Part shown: piece after piece, positions 1 to 6,995 of the stretch
How the letters are laid out: the number at the start of each line of letters is the position of its first letter
Position numbering within the stretch: position 1 is the stretch's first letter
Origin: a virus
Strand: one strand, 5' to 3'
Length of the DNA: 30,132 bases
IMG/VR virus record: IMGVR_UViG_3300005067_000011
Coordinates: 1-30,132 of that record
Position numbers and translations under genes: made by a program
The notes under the pieces: generated by a model
What the model was told of the DNA's origin: nothing
Seen by the model: only the letters and a program-made list of their open reading frames with translations
The model's database searches: none

Positions 1-1
1 G

Positions 2-307
2 AAAGATTTAGAAAAGATTCAAAAAAGTTTGCACTTCGTTTGGGGACTTATGGCATACGAATACATGGAAGAGGAAAAAGTGGAAGATTTTAGAGAAAAT
101 GGATATATCGGATTCATGTTCGGCTTTGAAACTGAAGAAAAATATGTATTGATAAGTGGAGGATTTAGCAGGGAGGAAGTTATACAAGCTATGAAAAGCG
201 GAAATGTTTGGATGAAAAGCGATTTAAGAATAGCTTCCGAGAGCACTTTAAATGATTACATCGAATTTGAGAAAAAATCACGGAAATATGGAATGCCGAT
301 AATATAA
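2..307 (+). CDS. Hypothetical phage protein, 5' end outside window
   Basis: The frame is open from the first full codon of the window, with no stop before 307, so the gene most likely starts upstream of the window. A TTG at 29 and an ATG at 47 are the only in-window starts, and neither has a clear SD. The visible part is an acidic, aromatic-rich small protein (HFVWGLMAYEYMEEE near the start). I recognise no domain. It is followed 15 bp later by the next gene, with a strong SD in the gap, so it belongs to an operon of small early phage genes. Function unknown. Confidence 0.6.
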   Translation, partial: KDLEKIQKSLHFVWGLMAYEYMEEEKVEDFRENGYIGFMFGFETEEKYVLISGGFSREEVIQAMKSGNVWMKSDLRIASESTLNDYIEFEKKSRKYGMPII

Positions 308-322
308 AAGGAGGTAAGAAAG

Positions 323-676
323 ATGGATAAAAGAGAATGGCTGAAGATGGCAAAAGAGGAAAAAGAAAATATTTTAATAACTTTAAAAGAAGCTCAAAAA
401 TTAGTTTTAGAAAGTGATGGAAGATTGGAAGTTCAAACTGTTATGTTGGAAGATCATGAGATTTTTAATCGTTTAGACAATGAACCTGAAATTGATAACT
501 GGTGGCTTGGAGAATATGTAGTTATAGATGAAAGAGCAACGTTTGATTATGATATGTCAGAAATAAGAACTATGTCAGAAGAGGAAAGAAAAGAAAAAGT
601 TGATTGGGAGAATTTTAAAAAATATCCGGAAATAGCTTATGAAAGCTTTATCGAAAGATTAGAAAAAGAATTTTAA
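323..676 (+). CDS. Small unknown protein of a family repeated in this phage
   Basis: 117 aa, with a strong SD (AAAAGGAGGTAAG) ending 6 nt before the ATG. It begins with an amphipathic helix of the type (E/K)W-x-K-x-x-x-E-x-(K/R)-x-x-I, has a central W-W-L-G-E-x-V-V-I-D segment followed by F-D-Y-D, and ends in an acidic helical tail. The same plan appears in the genes starting at 732, 4255 and 8290, so these are probable paralogues. No enzyme motif, signal peptide or membrane segment is seen. Family similarity is judged by eye. Function unknown. Confidence 0.75.
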   Translation: MDKREWLKMAKEEKENILITLKEAQKLVLESDGRLEVQTVMLEDHEIFNRLDNEPEIDNWWLGEYVVIDERATFDYDMSEIRTMSEEERKEKVDWENFKKYPEIAYESFIERLEKEF

Positions 677-680
677 CTCG

Positions 681-700
681 GGAGGGGCGATCGCCCTTCC
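681..700. other. 20-bp palindrome between early genes
   Basis: GGAGGGGCGATCGCCCTTCC is self-complementary apart from one G/T pair, and its centre is GCGATCGC. It lies just after the stop at 676 and is followed by an A-rich, not T-rich, stretch, so it is not a standard + strand terminator. It could be a protein-binding palindrome, an RNA hairpin, or a weak terminator read from the other strand. Its GC content contrasts with the surroundings. Confidence 0.4.
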
Positions 701-731
701 ATTAAATAAAAAAACAAGGAGAGTGGGAAGA

Positions 732-1232
732 ATGGAAAACAGAAAATGGATAAAACTTATTGAGGAAAACAGAGATGAGATTTTGGAAAAAATGGAAGAA
801 GCGTTGAAACAAGCTTTTGAAGCAAAAAGTGGAGTATTTGAAGTTATTCTCGATGAAGATGGCAAGGTAGATATAGCAAACTATGTTTCAGAAAATACTA
901 CAGATGGGGACGTATGGACTGGAAAAGCAATCTCAATAAGAAGATTCAACGCAGAAGATTATAGAAAATGTGAAAGTGTGTATGATTTGGATATAGAAGA
1001 TTTAGAACGGCTGTTAAAAAATATTCCAAACGGATTAGAAACAGTCGAAAAGTATCAAAAAGAGCATAAAGAATTCAATATAGACGAATTTCTTAACAAT
1101 TTAGATTCTGAAGTAAAAGAAAAACTTTTAAACATTGTTTTTGAGAATGAAATAGATTGGTATTCAGCAGAATTCGATATTGGCCTTGATTTATACATTG
1201 AACAGCTTGTGGAAGAGGAAAAATATAATTAA
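732..1232 (+). CDS. Small unknown protein, paralogue family member
   Basis: 166 aa. The ATG at 732 is preferred over the GTG at 723 because the SD AAGGAG at 716-721 lies 10 nt before the ATG but touches the GTG. Its N-terminus (RKWIKLIEENRDEIL) and centre (WTGKAISIRRFNAEDY) match the plan of the proteins starting at 323, 4255 and 8290. It is longer than those by an acidic helical C-terminus of about 60 residues. No catalytic motif is seen. The operon seems to end here: a fresh promoter lies 20 bp downstream. Function unknown. Confidence 0.75.
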   Translation: MENRKWIKLIEENRDEILEKMEEALKQAFEAKSGVFEVILDEDGKVDIANYVSENTTDGDVWTGKAISIRRFNAEDYRKCESVYDLDIEDLERLLKNIPNGLETVEKYQKEHKEFNIDEFLNNLDSEVKEKLLNIVFENEIDWYSAEFDIGLDLYIEQLVEEEKYN

Positions 1233-1251
1233 TTAAAAAATAAAAAAACTA

Positions 1252-1280
1252 TTGACAAAGTAATAAAAATATGATATAAT
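1252..1280 (+). promoter_or_regulatory. Near-consensus housekeeping sigma promoter
   Basis: TTGACA at 1252-1257 and TATAAT at 1275-1280 are separated by exactly 17 bp. Both hexamers match the sigma-70/sigma-A consensus perfectly. The gene at 1306 starts 26 bp after the -10 box, with an SD (AAAGGAGGTGAA) in between, so the leader is very short. This should be a strong promoter recognised by the unmodified host polymerase. Confidence 0.88.
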
Positions 1281-1305
1281 ACTATTAGAAAGGAGGTGAA
1301 AAAGA

Positions 1306-1746
1306 ATGAGAGATATAACAATCTACTACGAAGATACAAAAGCCTGTGAAGAAAGTGGAAATCGAAGATGGGGATCAGACTTTGATGTAGAAGCTCCATA
1401 TCCAATACAACGCTTGTACGAGACCGAACATGATGATGGAGAAAATTGGAGAAAAGAGTACGAAATTCTTACAAAAGAGTCTGTATGGAAAGAAACTTTT
1501 CGATGGGGCGGAGCTTTAGAAAGACAATCAGAAGAGTATTTTATGCACAAAGATTGTCTGACAACGGGGCTTTTACCGGATGAAATAAAGTTTCTAAATG
1601 CCTATCGAAATCGATTTCTTCTTATCAGAGACAAAGGAACTTTATACATCTATGACTCAGGAACAAGAAATACATATCCGATGGAAAAACAAAGCACAAG
1701 TTTCAAAGATTTCAAAGAACAACTCAAAAATCTAAATCTGATTTAA
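1306..1746 (+). CDS. Unknown acidic protein, own transcription unit
   Basis: 146 aa with a perfect SD (AAAGGAGGTGAA) 5 nt before the ATG. It is rich in Trp, Tyr, Glu and Arg (RWGSDFDVEAPYPIQRLYE near the N-terminus; RWGG in the middle) and has no membrane segment or recognisable motif. It lies alone between a consensus promoter (1252-1280) and an intrinsic terminator (1769-1800), so it is probably expressed strongly and early. That isolation is typical of phage proteins that alter the host or counter defences, but this is inference from layout only. Confidence 0.8.
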   Translation: MRDITIYYEDTKACEESGNRRWGSDFDVEAPYPIQRLYETEHDDGENWRKEYEILTKESVWKETFRWGGALERQSEEYFMHKDCLTTGLLPDEIKFLNAYRNRFLLIRDKGTLYIYDSGTRNTYPMEKQSTSFKDFKEQLKNLNLI

Positions 1747-1768
1747 AAATCTCAACCAATAACAGGTT

Positions 1769-1800
1769 AGAGGTTATCCGAGAAGGATAGCCTCTTTCTA
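1769..1800 (+). terminator. Intrinsic terminator
   Basis: AGAGGTTATCC at 1769-1779 pairs with GGATAGCCTCT at 1785-1795 (11 bp with one G-U pair) around a short loop, then a TTCTAATT tail. It ends the single-gene unit started at 1252. Confidence 0.75.
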
Positions 1801-1828
1801 ATTAAAAACAAAATTTGGAGGTGAAAAA

Positions 1829-2065
1829 ATGAGCAATACAAAGTTTTACACTATGAAAGAAACAATGGAAATTTTGGGGTTAACTTATCGTGGATTATAT
1901 AGCAATATCATGCGTGGAAATATAAAGACTATCAAATCAAGCTCAGGAAGGCTATTTATCCCTGAAACTGAAATAAAAAAGTTTTTGGAAACTCATATTG
2001 TAACAAAGACAAATCGAGGGAAGAGATACGATTCCATACCTGAAAAAACTAAAAAAGGAGAGTGA
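1829..2065 (+). CDS. Excisionase/MerR-type HTH DNA-binding protein
   Basis: 78 aa, with SD GGAGGTG before the ATG. The N-terminal half reads as a helix-turn-helix of the HTH_17 (excisionase/AlpA) type: FYTMKETMEILGLTYRGLYS gives the two helices, and a wing with GRLFIPETEIKKFLE follows, the usual end of this fold. The C-terminus is short and basic. Such proteins bind DNA as excisionases or small regulators. It overlaps the next gene's SD region and starts the unit that leads to the annealing protein. No integrase is in view, so an excision role is unproven. Confidence 0.75.
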   Translation: MSNTKFYTMKETMEILGLTYRGLYSNIMRGNIKTIKSSSGRLFIPETEIKKFLETHIVTKTNRGKRYDSIPEKTKKGE

Positions 2066-2070
2066 GGAAA

Positions 2071-2490
2071 ATGGAAAAGAAGAAAACACCGGAGGAACTT
2101 GTAGATGCTATAAGAAAAATAAAAGATGTAGAAAAAGAACTGAAGGAAAAAAGGCAGAAACTTGAGGAGATGCTTTTTGAAAGCGTAGAAAAGCCGATCG
2201 ATGGAAAGCCGCTTTGGATTGGAGATGACGTGAAAATAGTATGGCGTACGAATGCAAAAATTTCACAGAAGCAAGCTAAAATCTGGTTTGATAGAAATTT
2301 AGAACTTTGCAAAAGAATATTTTCAATGTCGTTCAAGCCAAAAATTTCTGTAATTTCAAAGTTTGAAAGAACAACATCCAAAGAACGCCCTGAATGGATG
2401 AAAGATTTTGATGAAATCAAAAAAGATATTGAGATTGAAGAAAAACCGGTGTTGGAGGTTGTGAAAAATGAAGAGGAGGTCGAGGAATGA
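2071..2490 (+). CDS. Unknown charged protein upstream of Bet
   Basis: 139 aa. The ATG at 2071 is chosen over the GTG at 2062 because the SD AAAGGAG (2054-2060) is 10 nt from the ATG. It has an N-terminal Lys/Glu-rich coiled coil (about residues 8-45), a middle segment with KPLWIGDDVKIVWR, and a very acidic tail. Its stop overlaps the ATG of the bet-like gene, so the two are probably made together. In similar operons this slot often holds an exonuclease or nuclease inhibitor, but I see no nuclease motif here and do not assign one. Confidence 0.75.
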   Translation: MEKKKTPEELVDAIRKIKDVEKELKEKRQKLEEMLFESVEKPIDGKPLWIGDDVKIVWRTNAKISQKQAKIWFDRNLELCKRIFSMSFKPKISVISKFERTTSKERPEWMKDFDEIKKDIEIEEKPVLEVVKNEEEVEE

Positions 2491-3434
2491 TGGCAGGAAA
2501 GAATGAGATGGAGACTAAGAAAAACAGTGAAATGGAAAAGAAAGAAGATACAGAATTTATAAAAAAAATGTTTGCACCAGACGCTACACAAGAAGAGTTT
2601 AGATTGTTTTTGGAACTTTCAAAGCGTTATAATCTTGATCCATTTAAACGTCAGATTTTTTTGATAAAAAACAAAAAGCGTCCAAATGAGCCAGCTACAA
2701 TAATGGTGAGCCATGCAGGAATGTTACACTTAGCTCATGAAAGTGGAAAGTTTGGAGGAATGGAAACGTATGTAATTACAAAAGATGGGAAAACAGCTTT
2801 GATTTGCAATCAAGACGAGATTGCAGGTGCTGTGTGTTATGTTTATAGAACAGATTGGAATAAGCCACTAATGCATGCAGTCTCACTTAAAGAATATTAC
2901 AGAAAAATGCCTCCCGGATATAAAAATATTTGGGACGAAAAAAGAATAACAATGATTAAGAAAGTTGCTGAAGCAGGAGCTTTAAGGAGAGCTTTTGATA
3001 CAGGTGGATTATATACGGAAGACGAAATGGATACAAACTATGTATCTACTGAAGTTGAATATGAAGAAAAAACAGAAGAATCTACAAAACAGTCTGTAAA
3101 GAAAGAACTTCCAAAAAACAATATGACTTTACTGGCTTTATTAAAACGAATAGAAGAAGTTGAAGAAAGATTTGGTTTGAAGAATATACGTAAAACATTA
3201 GAAAAGAAAATCGGAAAGTCCATAGAGCAATTTTCTGAGCCTCAGTTAAAGCAAGCTATTAACGCTGTTGACCGCTTGGAGGCAAAGAAAATTAAAGAAA
3301 GTATGTACACGGATGCAGATTTCATAGAAGAAGAACCTGCACAACCTGAAGAATCTCAGGAATTGGGAAAGCCTGATGATGTCGATACAATAGAAGAAAG
3401 ATTAAAAGAGATTAACGAAATATTTGATGACTAA
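2487..3434 (+). CDS. bet: Bet/RecT-family single-strand annealing protein
   Basis: 315 aa. Residues about 25-185 match the Bet (lambda Red-beta/RecT superfamily) pattern: LELSKRYNLDPFKRQIFLI, a VSHAGMLHLAHESGKFGG segment, then MIKKVAEAGALRRAFD and GGLYTEDEMD. These proteins anneal complementary single strands during phage recombination and concatemer repair. The C-terminal third is acidic and variable, as is common for tails that contact SSB or other partners. The ATG overlaps the upstream stop (ATGA). No partner exonuclease is seen in the window; one could lie upstream. Confidence 0.9.
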   Translation: MMAGKNEMETKKNSEMEKKEDTEFIKKMFAPDATQEEFRLFLELSKRYNLDPFKRQIFLIKNKKRPNEPATIMVSHAGMLHLAHESGKFGGMETYVITKDGKTALICNQDEIAGAVCYVYRTDWNKPLMHAVSLKEYYRKMPPGYKNIWDEKRITMIKKVAEAGALRRAFDTGGLYTEDEMDTNYVSTEVEYEEKTEESTKQSVKKELPKNNMTLLALLKRIEEVEERFGLKNIRKTLEKKIGKSIEQFSEPQLKQAINAVDRLEAKKIKESMYTDADFIEEEPAQPEESQELGKPDDVDTIEERLKEINEIFDD

Positions 3435-3440
3435 TGTAGA

Positions 3441-3470
3441 AACAGGCCCGCTTTGGGCCTGTTCTATTTA
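3441..3470 (+). terminator. Intrinsic terminator after bet
   Basis: AACAGGCCC (3441-3449) and GGGCCTGTT (3455-3463) form a perfect 9-bp GC-rich stem with a 5-nt loop, followed by CTATTTAT. It lies 7 bp after the bet stop. Confidence 0.85.
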
Positions 3471-3600
3471 TCAAATCTATCTAAAAAGGAGGTGAGGAGT
3501 GGATTGAGGAATCCAGATCTTCATTTATATTATAGCACTTTATTTTTGAAAAAGTCAAGCTACTTTTTAATAGAAGATTTGCTATAATAGTGAAATTATG

Positions 3601-3609
3601 TGTTATAAT
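3601..3609 (+). promoter_or_regulatory. Extended -10 promoter before RHH gene
   Basis: TGTTATAAT at 3601-3609 is an extended -10 element, with only a weak -35 upstream. The 14-bp string ATGTGTTATAATAG around it (3598-3611) recurs exactly at the promoter at 5272-5300. A second TATAAT lies at 3583-3588. The region from the terminator to this point holds an SD-like AAAAGGAGGTG at 3483-3493 but no convincing gene, only a possible 30-codon frame ending at the TATAAT at 3583. Confidence 0.55.
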
Positions 3610-3643
3610 AGATATATAAAAATTTATGAGGAGGCATAAAAGT

Positions 3644-3811
3644 ATGAGCAAAGAACGTTGGTACACCACTATAATCATAGGAAAACGATGGCATAGGCGA
3701 CTAAAAGTTGAAGCAGCAAAACGTGAAGTAACTATGACTGAAATTTTGCATGAAGCACTTGACGACTGGTTTATGAGCCATTCTGAAGAAAAAGAAAAAG
3801 AAAAGGAGTGA
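3644..3811 (+). CDS. Ribbon-helix-helix (CopG/Arc-like) regulator
   Basis: 55 aa. The ATG at 3644 is preferred to the one at 3626 because the SD GAGGAGG lies at 3628-3634, inside the longer version. The protein has a short strand (WYTTIIIGKRW), then helix-turn-helix pieces (LKVEAAKREVTMTEILHEAL), the arrangement of RHH DNA-binding dimers. The C-terminus is a run of Lys and Glu. It is the first gene after the promoter at 3601, so it may autoregulate this operon. No toxin partner is evident. Confidence 0.7.
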   Translation: MSKERWYTTIIIGKRWHRRLKVEAAKREVTMTEILHEALDDWFMSHSEEKEKEKE

Positions 3812-3818
3812 GTATAAC

Positions 3819-4241
3819 ATGGAAACAGCTTTAAATCATTTGAGAAGGCAAGGAAAATTAGATCCGCTATTAAAAAAAATTAAAAACGGATATGTTAAAG
3901 AATTTCATAACATACTAATTGATGAATTTGGAAAGTTTTTAGAAAAAATAATCTTACCAAACGACTGGCACTTAGAAACAGACTTTTATTCTTATGCGTA
4001 TAGAGATGATGAACATGATTTTTTAAATATTTCTTTTGGAAGAAAAGATAAATTCGATTTAGTATCAGCAAAAATTCAATTATATATTCAAGCTAATAAA
4101 TGCGAGTTTTATTTAAAAGATTGTGTTGCGTTCTTTGAGTATGGTGAGATAAGATTTGAGAACTGTGAGCCCGAAAATATCAAGGTTGTTTTAGAAAGCT
4201 ATGATGATTTTGATAGAATATTTGAGAAAATTTTTTCTTGA
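3819..4241 (+). CDS. Unknown protein, similar to gene at 10648
   Basis: 140 aa, with SD AAGGAG inside the end of the RHH gene. No known domain. The layout (N-terminal helix, W near residue 50, strand with NKCEFYL, ending in a YDDFDRIFEKIF helix) resembles the protein at 10648, which has NRCEFEV and YDELEKIFDGVI at matching places. I infer a paralogous pair. Acidic and soluble. Function unknown. Confidence 0.7.
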   Translation: METALNHLRRQGKLDPLLKKIKNGYVKEFHNILIDEFGKFLEKIILPNDWHLETDFYSYAYRDDEHDFLNISFGRKDKFDLVSAKIQLYIQANKCEFYLKDCVAFFEYGEIRFENCEPENIKVVLESYDDFDRIFEKIFS

Positions 4242-4254
4242 AGGAAGCAAATAA

Positions 4255-4587
4255 ATGACAGGCGAGGAATGGATTCAATTAATTGAAAAAAGAAGGAACG
4301 AATTTCATCAAGCGGTGAATATGATGTTAGAGGAAATACCCGAAAGTGAGTGGCAAGCTTATGAAATTTTACTTTATGAAGATGGAAGAATTATTTTGCA
4401 AAGATATGCTTTCACAAATACTTATGATAAAAGATGGCTAAATGGAAAAGCAGTATCATTTTTAAGAATTTACACAAAAGATTATAAAGAAGATGGAAAA
4501 GCTTTATTGTATATAAAAGAGCATGCTGATGATTATATTGAAAATGCTATCAGTTTTATAAGAGATAAAGAAATTATCAAAGATTAA
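4255..4587 (+). CDS. Small unknown protein, paralogue family member
   Basis: 110 aa, with SD AAGGA upstream. It carries the family plan of the genes at 323, 732 and 8290: EWIQLIEKRRNEF at the start, YEILLYEDGRIILQRYAF in the middle, WLNGKAVSFLRIYTKDY, then a helical tail. It sits directly after an unknown gene in the 3.6-5.3 kb operon. The conserved W-x-x-G-K-A-(V/I)-S core is the clearest shared feature. No function can be assigned. Confidence 0.72.
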   Translation: MTGEEWIQLIEKRRNEFHQAVNMMLEEIPESEWQAYEILLYEDGRIILQRYAFTNTYDKRWLNGKAVSFLRIYTKDYKEDGKALLYIKEHADDYIENAISFIRDKEIIKD

Positions 4588-4613
4588 AATTATTAAAAAG
4601 GAGGTAAGATAAA

Positions 4614-4949
4614 ATGAGCAATAATATTAGTACAAGATTTAAACTTGAAAGAACTTTGCCTATACAGTTAAATACTGAAAAGTTAACAGTTATTTGGAGT
4701 TCAGCTTACGAGAAAGGCAAGCAAAGAAAAGACGAATGTTTATATGTTGATGAGAAAGAAAAAAGATATTATTGGATTTATAGCAACGATGTGCTAAATG
4801 ATAATAATCACCAAATATATCCATCTTTTTCAATAGAAGAAGTGCCCAAAGAATCAGTGATAAGGACTTTAATGTTAAGCAAAAATTATAAATTATTGGA
4901 ACGCTTCTTTCCTGATTATCAATTATCTTTAAAGAAAGAAGGTGAATAA
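4614..4949 (+). CDS. Unknown small phage protein
   Basis: 111 aa with a strong SD (AAAAGGAGGTAAG) before the ATG. It looks like a mixed alpha/beta soluble protein (ERTLPIQLNTEKLTVIW; KEKRYYWIY). No recognised motif. Its last codons overlap the GTG start of the small membrane protein that follows, so the two are probably coupled. Function unknown. Confidence 0.7.
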   Translation: MSNNISTRFKLERTLPIQLNTEKLTVIWSSAYEKGKQRKDECLYVDEKEKRYYWIYSNDVLNDNNHQIYPSFSIEEVPKESVIRTLMLSKNYKLLERFFPDYQLSLKKEGE

Positions 4950-5133
4950 AATAGTAATTTTAGGCATAATGTTATTAATTACAGGCTTTATTTTAGCAAT
5001 TTTTGAAAACATCATTTGTGTTGTCATCGGCGTTAACATGCTTTGGGCTGGAATTGTATTCATTCTTGTAGGCGATTACTGGAATTGCGAAAAAGAAAAA
5101 AGAGAGGTGAAAAATAAATATGAGCAAAAATAA
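4942..5133 (+). CDS. Small two-helix membrane protein
   Basis: 63 aa from a GTG overlapping the previous gene by 8 bp. Residues about 3-20 (IVILGIMLLITGFILAIF) and 24-46 (IICVVIGVNMLWAGIVFILV) are two hydrophobic spans with a short turn between them, followed by a charged tail. It should be a hairpin inner-membrane protein. Its position in an early or middle operon, not a lysis cassette, argues against calling it a holin. The SD is weak (GAAGG) and the GTG start is inferred from coupling. Confidence 0.55.
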   Translation: MNKIVILGIMLLITGFILAIFENIICVVIGVNMLWAGIVFILVGDYWNCEKEKREVKNKYEQK

Positions 5134-5275
5134 AGCAGTAAAGAAATTCATGCAGTTTATGCCTTTTGCTATTTATGGAAGTAGAAATTATAAATCTTGG
5201 ATGGAAGTAGAAACAAAGTATGAGAATCAAAAGAATTTTAGAAAATTTATAAGGCATAATAATAAAAGGCATTGA
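5120..5275 (+). CDS. Short basic protein, 51 aa
   Basis: The ATG at 5120 follows SD GAGAGGTG (5102-5109) at about 10 nt and overlaps the end of the preceding membrane-protein frame. The product is strongly basic (ends RHNNKRH), with aromatic residues in the middle (FMQFMPFAIYGSRNYKSW). No domain is recognised. Its stop lies inside the -35 box of the next promoter, which supports a real gene end at this point. Confidence 0.5.
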   Translation: MSKNKAVKKFMQFMPFAIYGSRNYKSWMEVETKYENQKNFRKFIRHNNKRH

Positions 5276-5300
5276 CTTTTTTAAATTAATGTGTTATAAT
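5272..5300 (+). promoter_or_regulatory. Strong promoter for replication genes
   Basis: TTGACT (5272-5277) and TATAAT (5295-5300) have a 17-bp spacer and a TG extended -10 (TGT just before TATAAT). The gene at 5331 starts 30 bp downstream, with SD GGGAGGTAAG between. The string ATGTGTTATAATAG is shared exactly with the promoter near 3601, pointing to a reused promoter module. Confidence 0.85.
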
Positions 5301-5330
5301 AGTAAAAAACAATAATAGGGAGGTAAGAAT

Positions 5331-5690
5331 ATGAAGGTTAAAGAGGCCAAGGAATTAGAAAGACAAATTTTAAAAAGTGATAGGCATTATGTTATTAGAA
5401 AAGAAATTATTAGAAAGTATGATTTAAACACATCTTTGTTTTTAGCACTTCTTTGGGAAGCAGAATACAAAGCAGAAATGGATGGTACTATCCAATCTGG
5501 ATGGTTCCATCTTGGAACAAACGAAATAAAAGAAAGAATAGAAATGTCTTACTATACACAAATGAAATGTATTAACAATTTGCAAAAAGCCGGAATTTTG
5601 GAATGGAAGAATGAAGGAATTCCACGCAAAAGATATTTTAGAATTGATTGGGATAAATTTAGTGAAATAATTGAGGAGGAGGTAGAATAA
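5331..5690 (+). CDS. Winged-helix protein, replication region
   Basis: 119 aa, first gene after the promoter at 5272. The C-terminal half reads as a winged helix: LGTNEIKERIEMSYYTQMKC (helix-turn-helix), INNLQKAGILEW, then a wing with GIPRKRYFRIDW. This is the usual form of small phage HTH proteins next to replication initiators. It ends 1 bp before the next gene, and its own final codons (GAGGAGG) supply that gene's SD. It may assist initiator loading or regulate the operon; neither is shown by the sequence. Confidence 0.72.
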   Translation: MKVKEAKELERQILKSDRHYVIRKEIIRKYDLNTSLFLALLWEAEYKAEMDGTIQSGWFHLGTNEIKERIEMSYYTQMKCINNLQKAGILEWKNEGIPRKRYFRIDWDKFSEIIEEEVE

Positions 5691-5691
5691 A

Positions 5692-5958
5692 ATGGCAATT
5701 TATACGATTAAAACAGGAAACATTTTAGGAGATAGATTTGGAATTGTTCCAAATGAAATCATAATATCGAAAAATTTAACAATGCCCGAAAAAGTATTAT
5801 ATGCTTATCTTTCAAGTCTTTTATCAAATGGCAATATAGAATTACCTTCTTTTGAAAAAATAGCTGAAGATTTGAACATTAGTCAAGCAACAGCAAAAAA
5901 ATATTTTAATAATTTAATTGCAAATGGCTATATAGAAAAAACTGATAAGGAGGATTAA
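5692..5958 (+). CDS. Winged-helix protein similar to initiator N-terminus
   Basis: 88 aa. IGDRFGIVPNEII-type strand, then PEKVLYAYLSSLL, LPSFEKIAEDLNISQATAKKY (helix-turn-helix) and LIANGYIEKTDKE. It closely follows the plan of the first 90 residues of the next gene (FRSVMRDTSLSIGAKAVYAY, FPSRKLMCHELGINKDTLTKY, LLDAGYIKKEQ). It may therefore be a duplication of the initiator's DNA-binding domain, free of the C-terminal part. If it binds the same iterons it could act as a competitor or regulator; this is inference. Confidence 0.75.
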   Translation: MAIYTIKTGNILGDRFGIVPNEIIISKNLTMPEKVLYAYLSSLLSNGNIELPSFEKIAEDLNISQATAKKYFNNLIANGYIEKTDKED

Positions 5959-5963
5959 ATAGA

Positions 5964-6995
5964 ATGCCAAGGGATGAATTAGATCGACGATTCAATGATG
6001 GCTATGGTATTATTTTTAGATCTGTAATGCGGGACACAAGTTTGTCAATAGGTGCTAAGGCTGTTTATGCTTACCTTTGTACCTTCGCTGGAAATAAAAA
6101 AACAGCTTTCCCTTCAAGAAAATTAATGTGTCACGAACTTGGAATAAACAAAGACACTTTAACAAAATATATGAGGAACTTGCTTGATGCTGGCTATATA
6201 AAAAAGGAACAAAAAAAAGTCAGTGGTAAATTTGCGCATAATGTTTATACAATTTACGACTTCCCAGAAAGCCCATCGACCGAAAATACCGTGTCCGAAA
6301 ATTTCCGACTCCGAAAATTTCCGACTCCGAAAATTTCGCCCACTAATAATAACAGTAATTCTAATAATAACATAGATCTAAATAATACATATATAGTCGA
6401 GAACGTAAAATTCAAAGAAGAAAAAGCGATTCCAAATCCAAAAACGGATGATATAGAAGCAATAACAAATAATAAAGATGTATACATGACCGAGATTGAT
6501 AAAAAGCAAGAAACAGAGCAAATCCCTTACAAAGAAATAGTAGACTATTTAAACGAAAAAACCGGTAAACAATATAGGTATACTACACCGAAAACAAGGG
6601 AACTTATTAAAGCCAGGTGGAAGGAAGGTTTCACACTGGAAGATTTCAAGAAGGTAATTGACAATAAAACGCTATTATGGAAAGGTGAAAAAGAAGAAAT
6701 TTACCTACGACCTGTAACGCTTTTTGGAACTAAGTTTGAAAGCTACTTAAATGAAGACCCAGACATTATTTTGAAAATGAAGAAGAAAGAAAAGCAAAAA
6801 GAAGAATACAATATTCAAGAATTCTTTGATGACCTTGAAATTGACTACATTATTGAACTTACTGGTAATGAATACAATGCTAAACGTCGTTTCAATGAAT
6901 ACGCTGAAAAATATGGTGTAGACAAAAACCAAAGAACATTGTTTAAAGAATTCAGTACATGGTGTAGAAAGCTTAGGGACGGTGAACGTGTATGA
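5964..6995 (+). CDS. Phage replication initiator, wHTH plus Phg_2220 C-domain
   Basis: 343 aa, SD AAGGAGGAT. Residues 1-95 form a winged helix-turn-helix. Residues about 100-185 are a low-complexity linker whose DNA holds tandem iterons and an AT-rich tract. Residues about 186-270 match the conserved C-terminal domain of phage initiators (Phg_2220_C): YKEIVDYLNEKTGKQY, ELIKARWKEGFTLEDFKKVI, YLRPVTLFGTKFESYLNE. Such proteins bind the origin inside their own gene and recruit the helicase loader or helicase. Its stop overlaps the ATG of the DnaB-like gene. Base composition changes sharply at about codon 185 (start of the GAG-poor island). Confidence 0.88.
   Translation: MPRDELDRRFNDGYGIIFRSVMRDTSLSIGAKAVYAYLCTFAGNKKTAFPSRKLMCHELGINKDTLTKYMRNLLDAGYIKKEQKKVSGKFAHNVYTIYDFPESPSTENTVSENFRLRKFPTPKISPTNNNSNSNNNIDLNNTYIVENVKFKEEKAIPNPKTDDIEAITNNKDVYMTEIDKKQETEQIPYKEIVDYLNEKTGKQYRYTTPKTRELIKARWKEGFTLEDFKKVIDNKTLLWKGEKEEIYLRPVTLFGTKFESYLNEDPDIILKMKKKEKQKEEYNIQEFFDDLEIDYIIELTGNEYNAKRRFNEYAEKYGVDKNQRTLFKEFSTWCRKLRDGERV
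6279..6400 (+). other. Putative replication origin: iterons plus AT-rich tract
   Basis: A 16-bp unit TCCGAAAATTTCCGAC occurs at 6294-6309 and 6310-6325, followed by a 3'-diverged copy at 6326-6338 and preceded by a degenerate copy (ACCGAAAATACCGTG, 6279-6293). From 6339 to 6400 the sequence is almost only A and T, with CTAATAATAAC and CTAATAATAAC-like words, suited to strand opening. Iterons followed by an AT-rich region inside the initiator gene is the known layout of lambda-type origins. The assignment is inference from this layout. Confidence 0.65.

Noticed and set aside
681-700. Palindrome as a + strand terminator
   Set aside because: It is followed by A-rich DNA without a T run; kept only as an unexplained palindrome.
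3492-3584. Short frame after the SD-like AAAAGGAGGTG at 3483-3493
   Set aside because: The GTG touches the SD, no ATG is placed correctly, and the frame runs into promoter elements; it is more likely leftover leader sequence.
4942-5133. Small membrane protein as a holin
   Set aside because: Two spans fit, but it lies in an early or middle operon with no endolysin near it.
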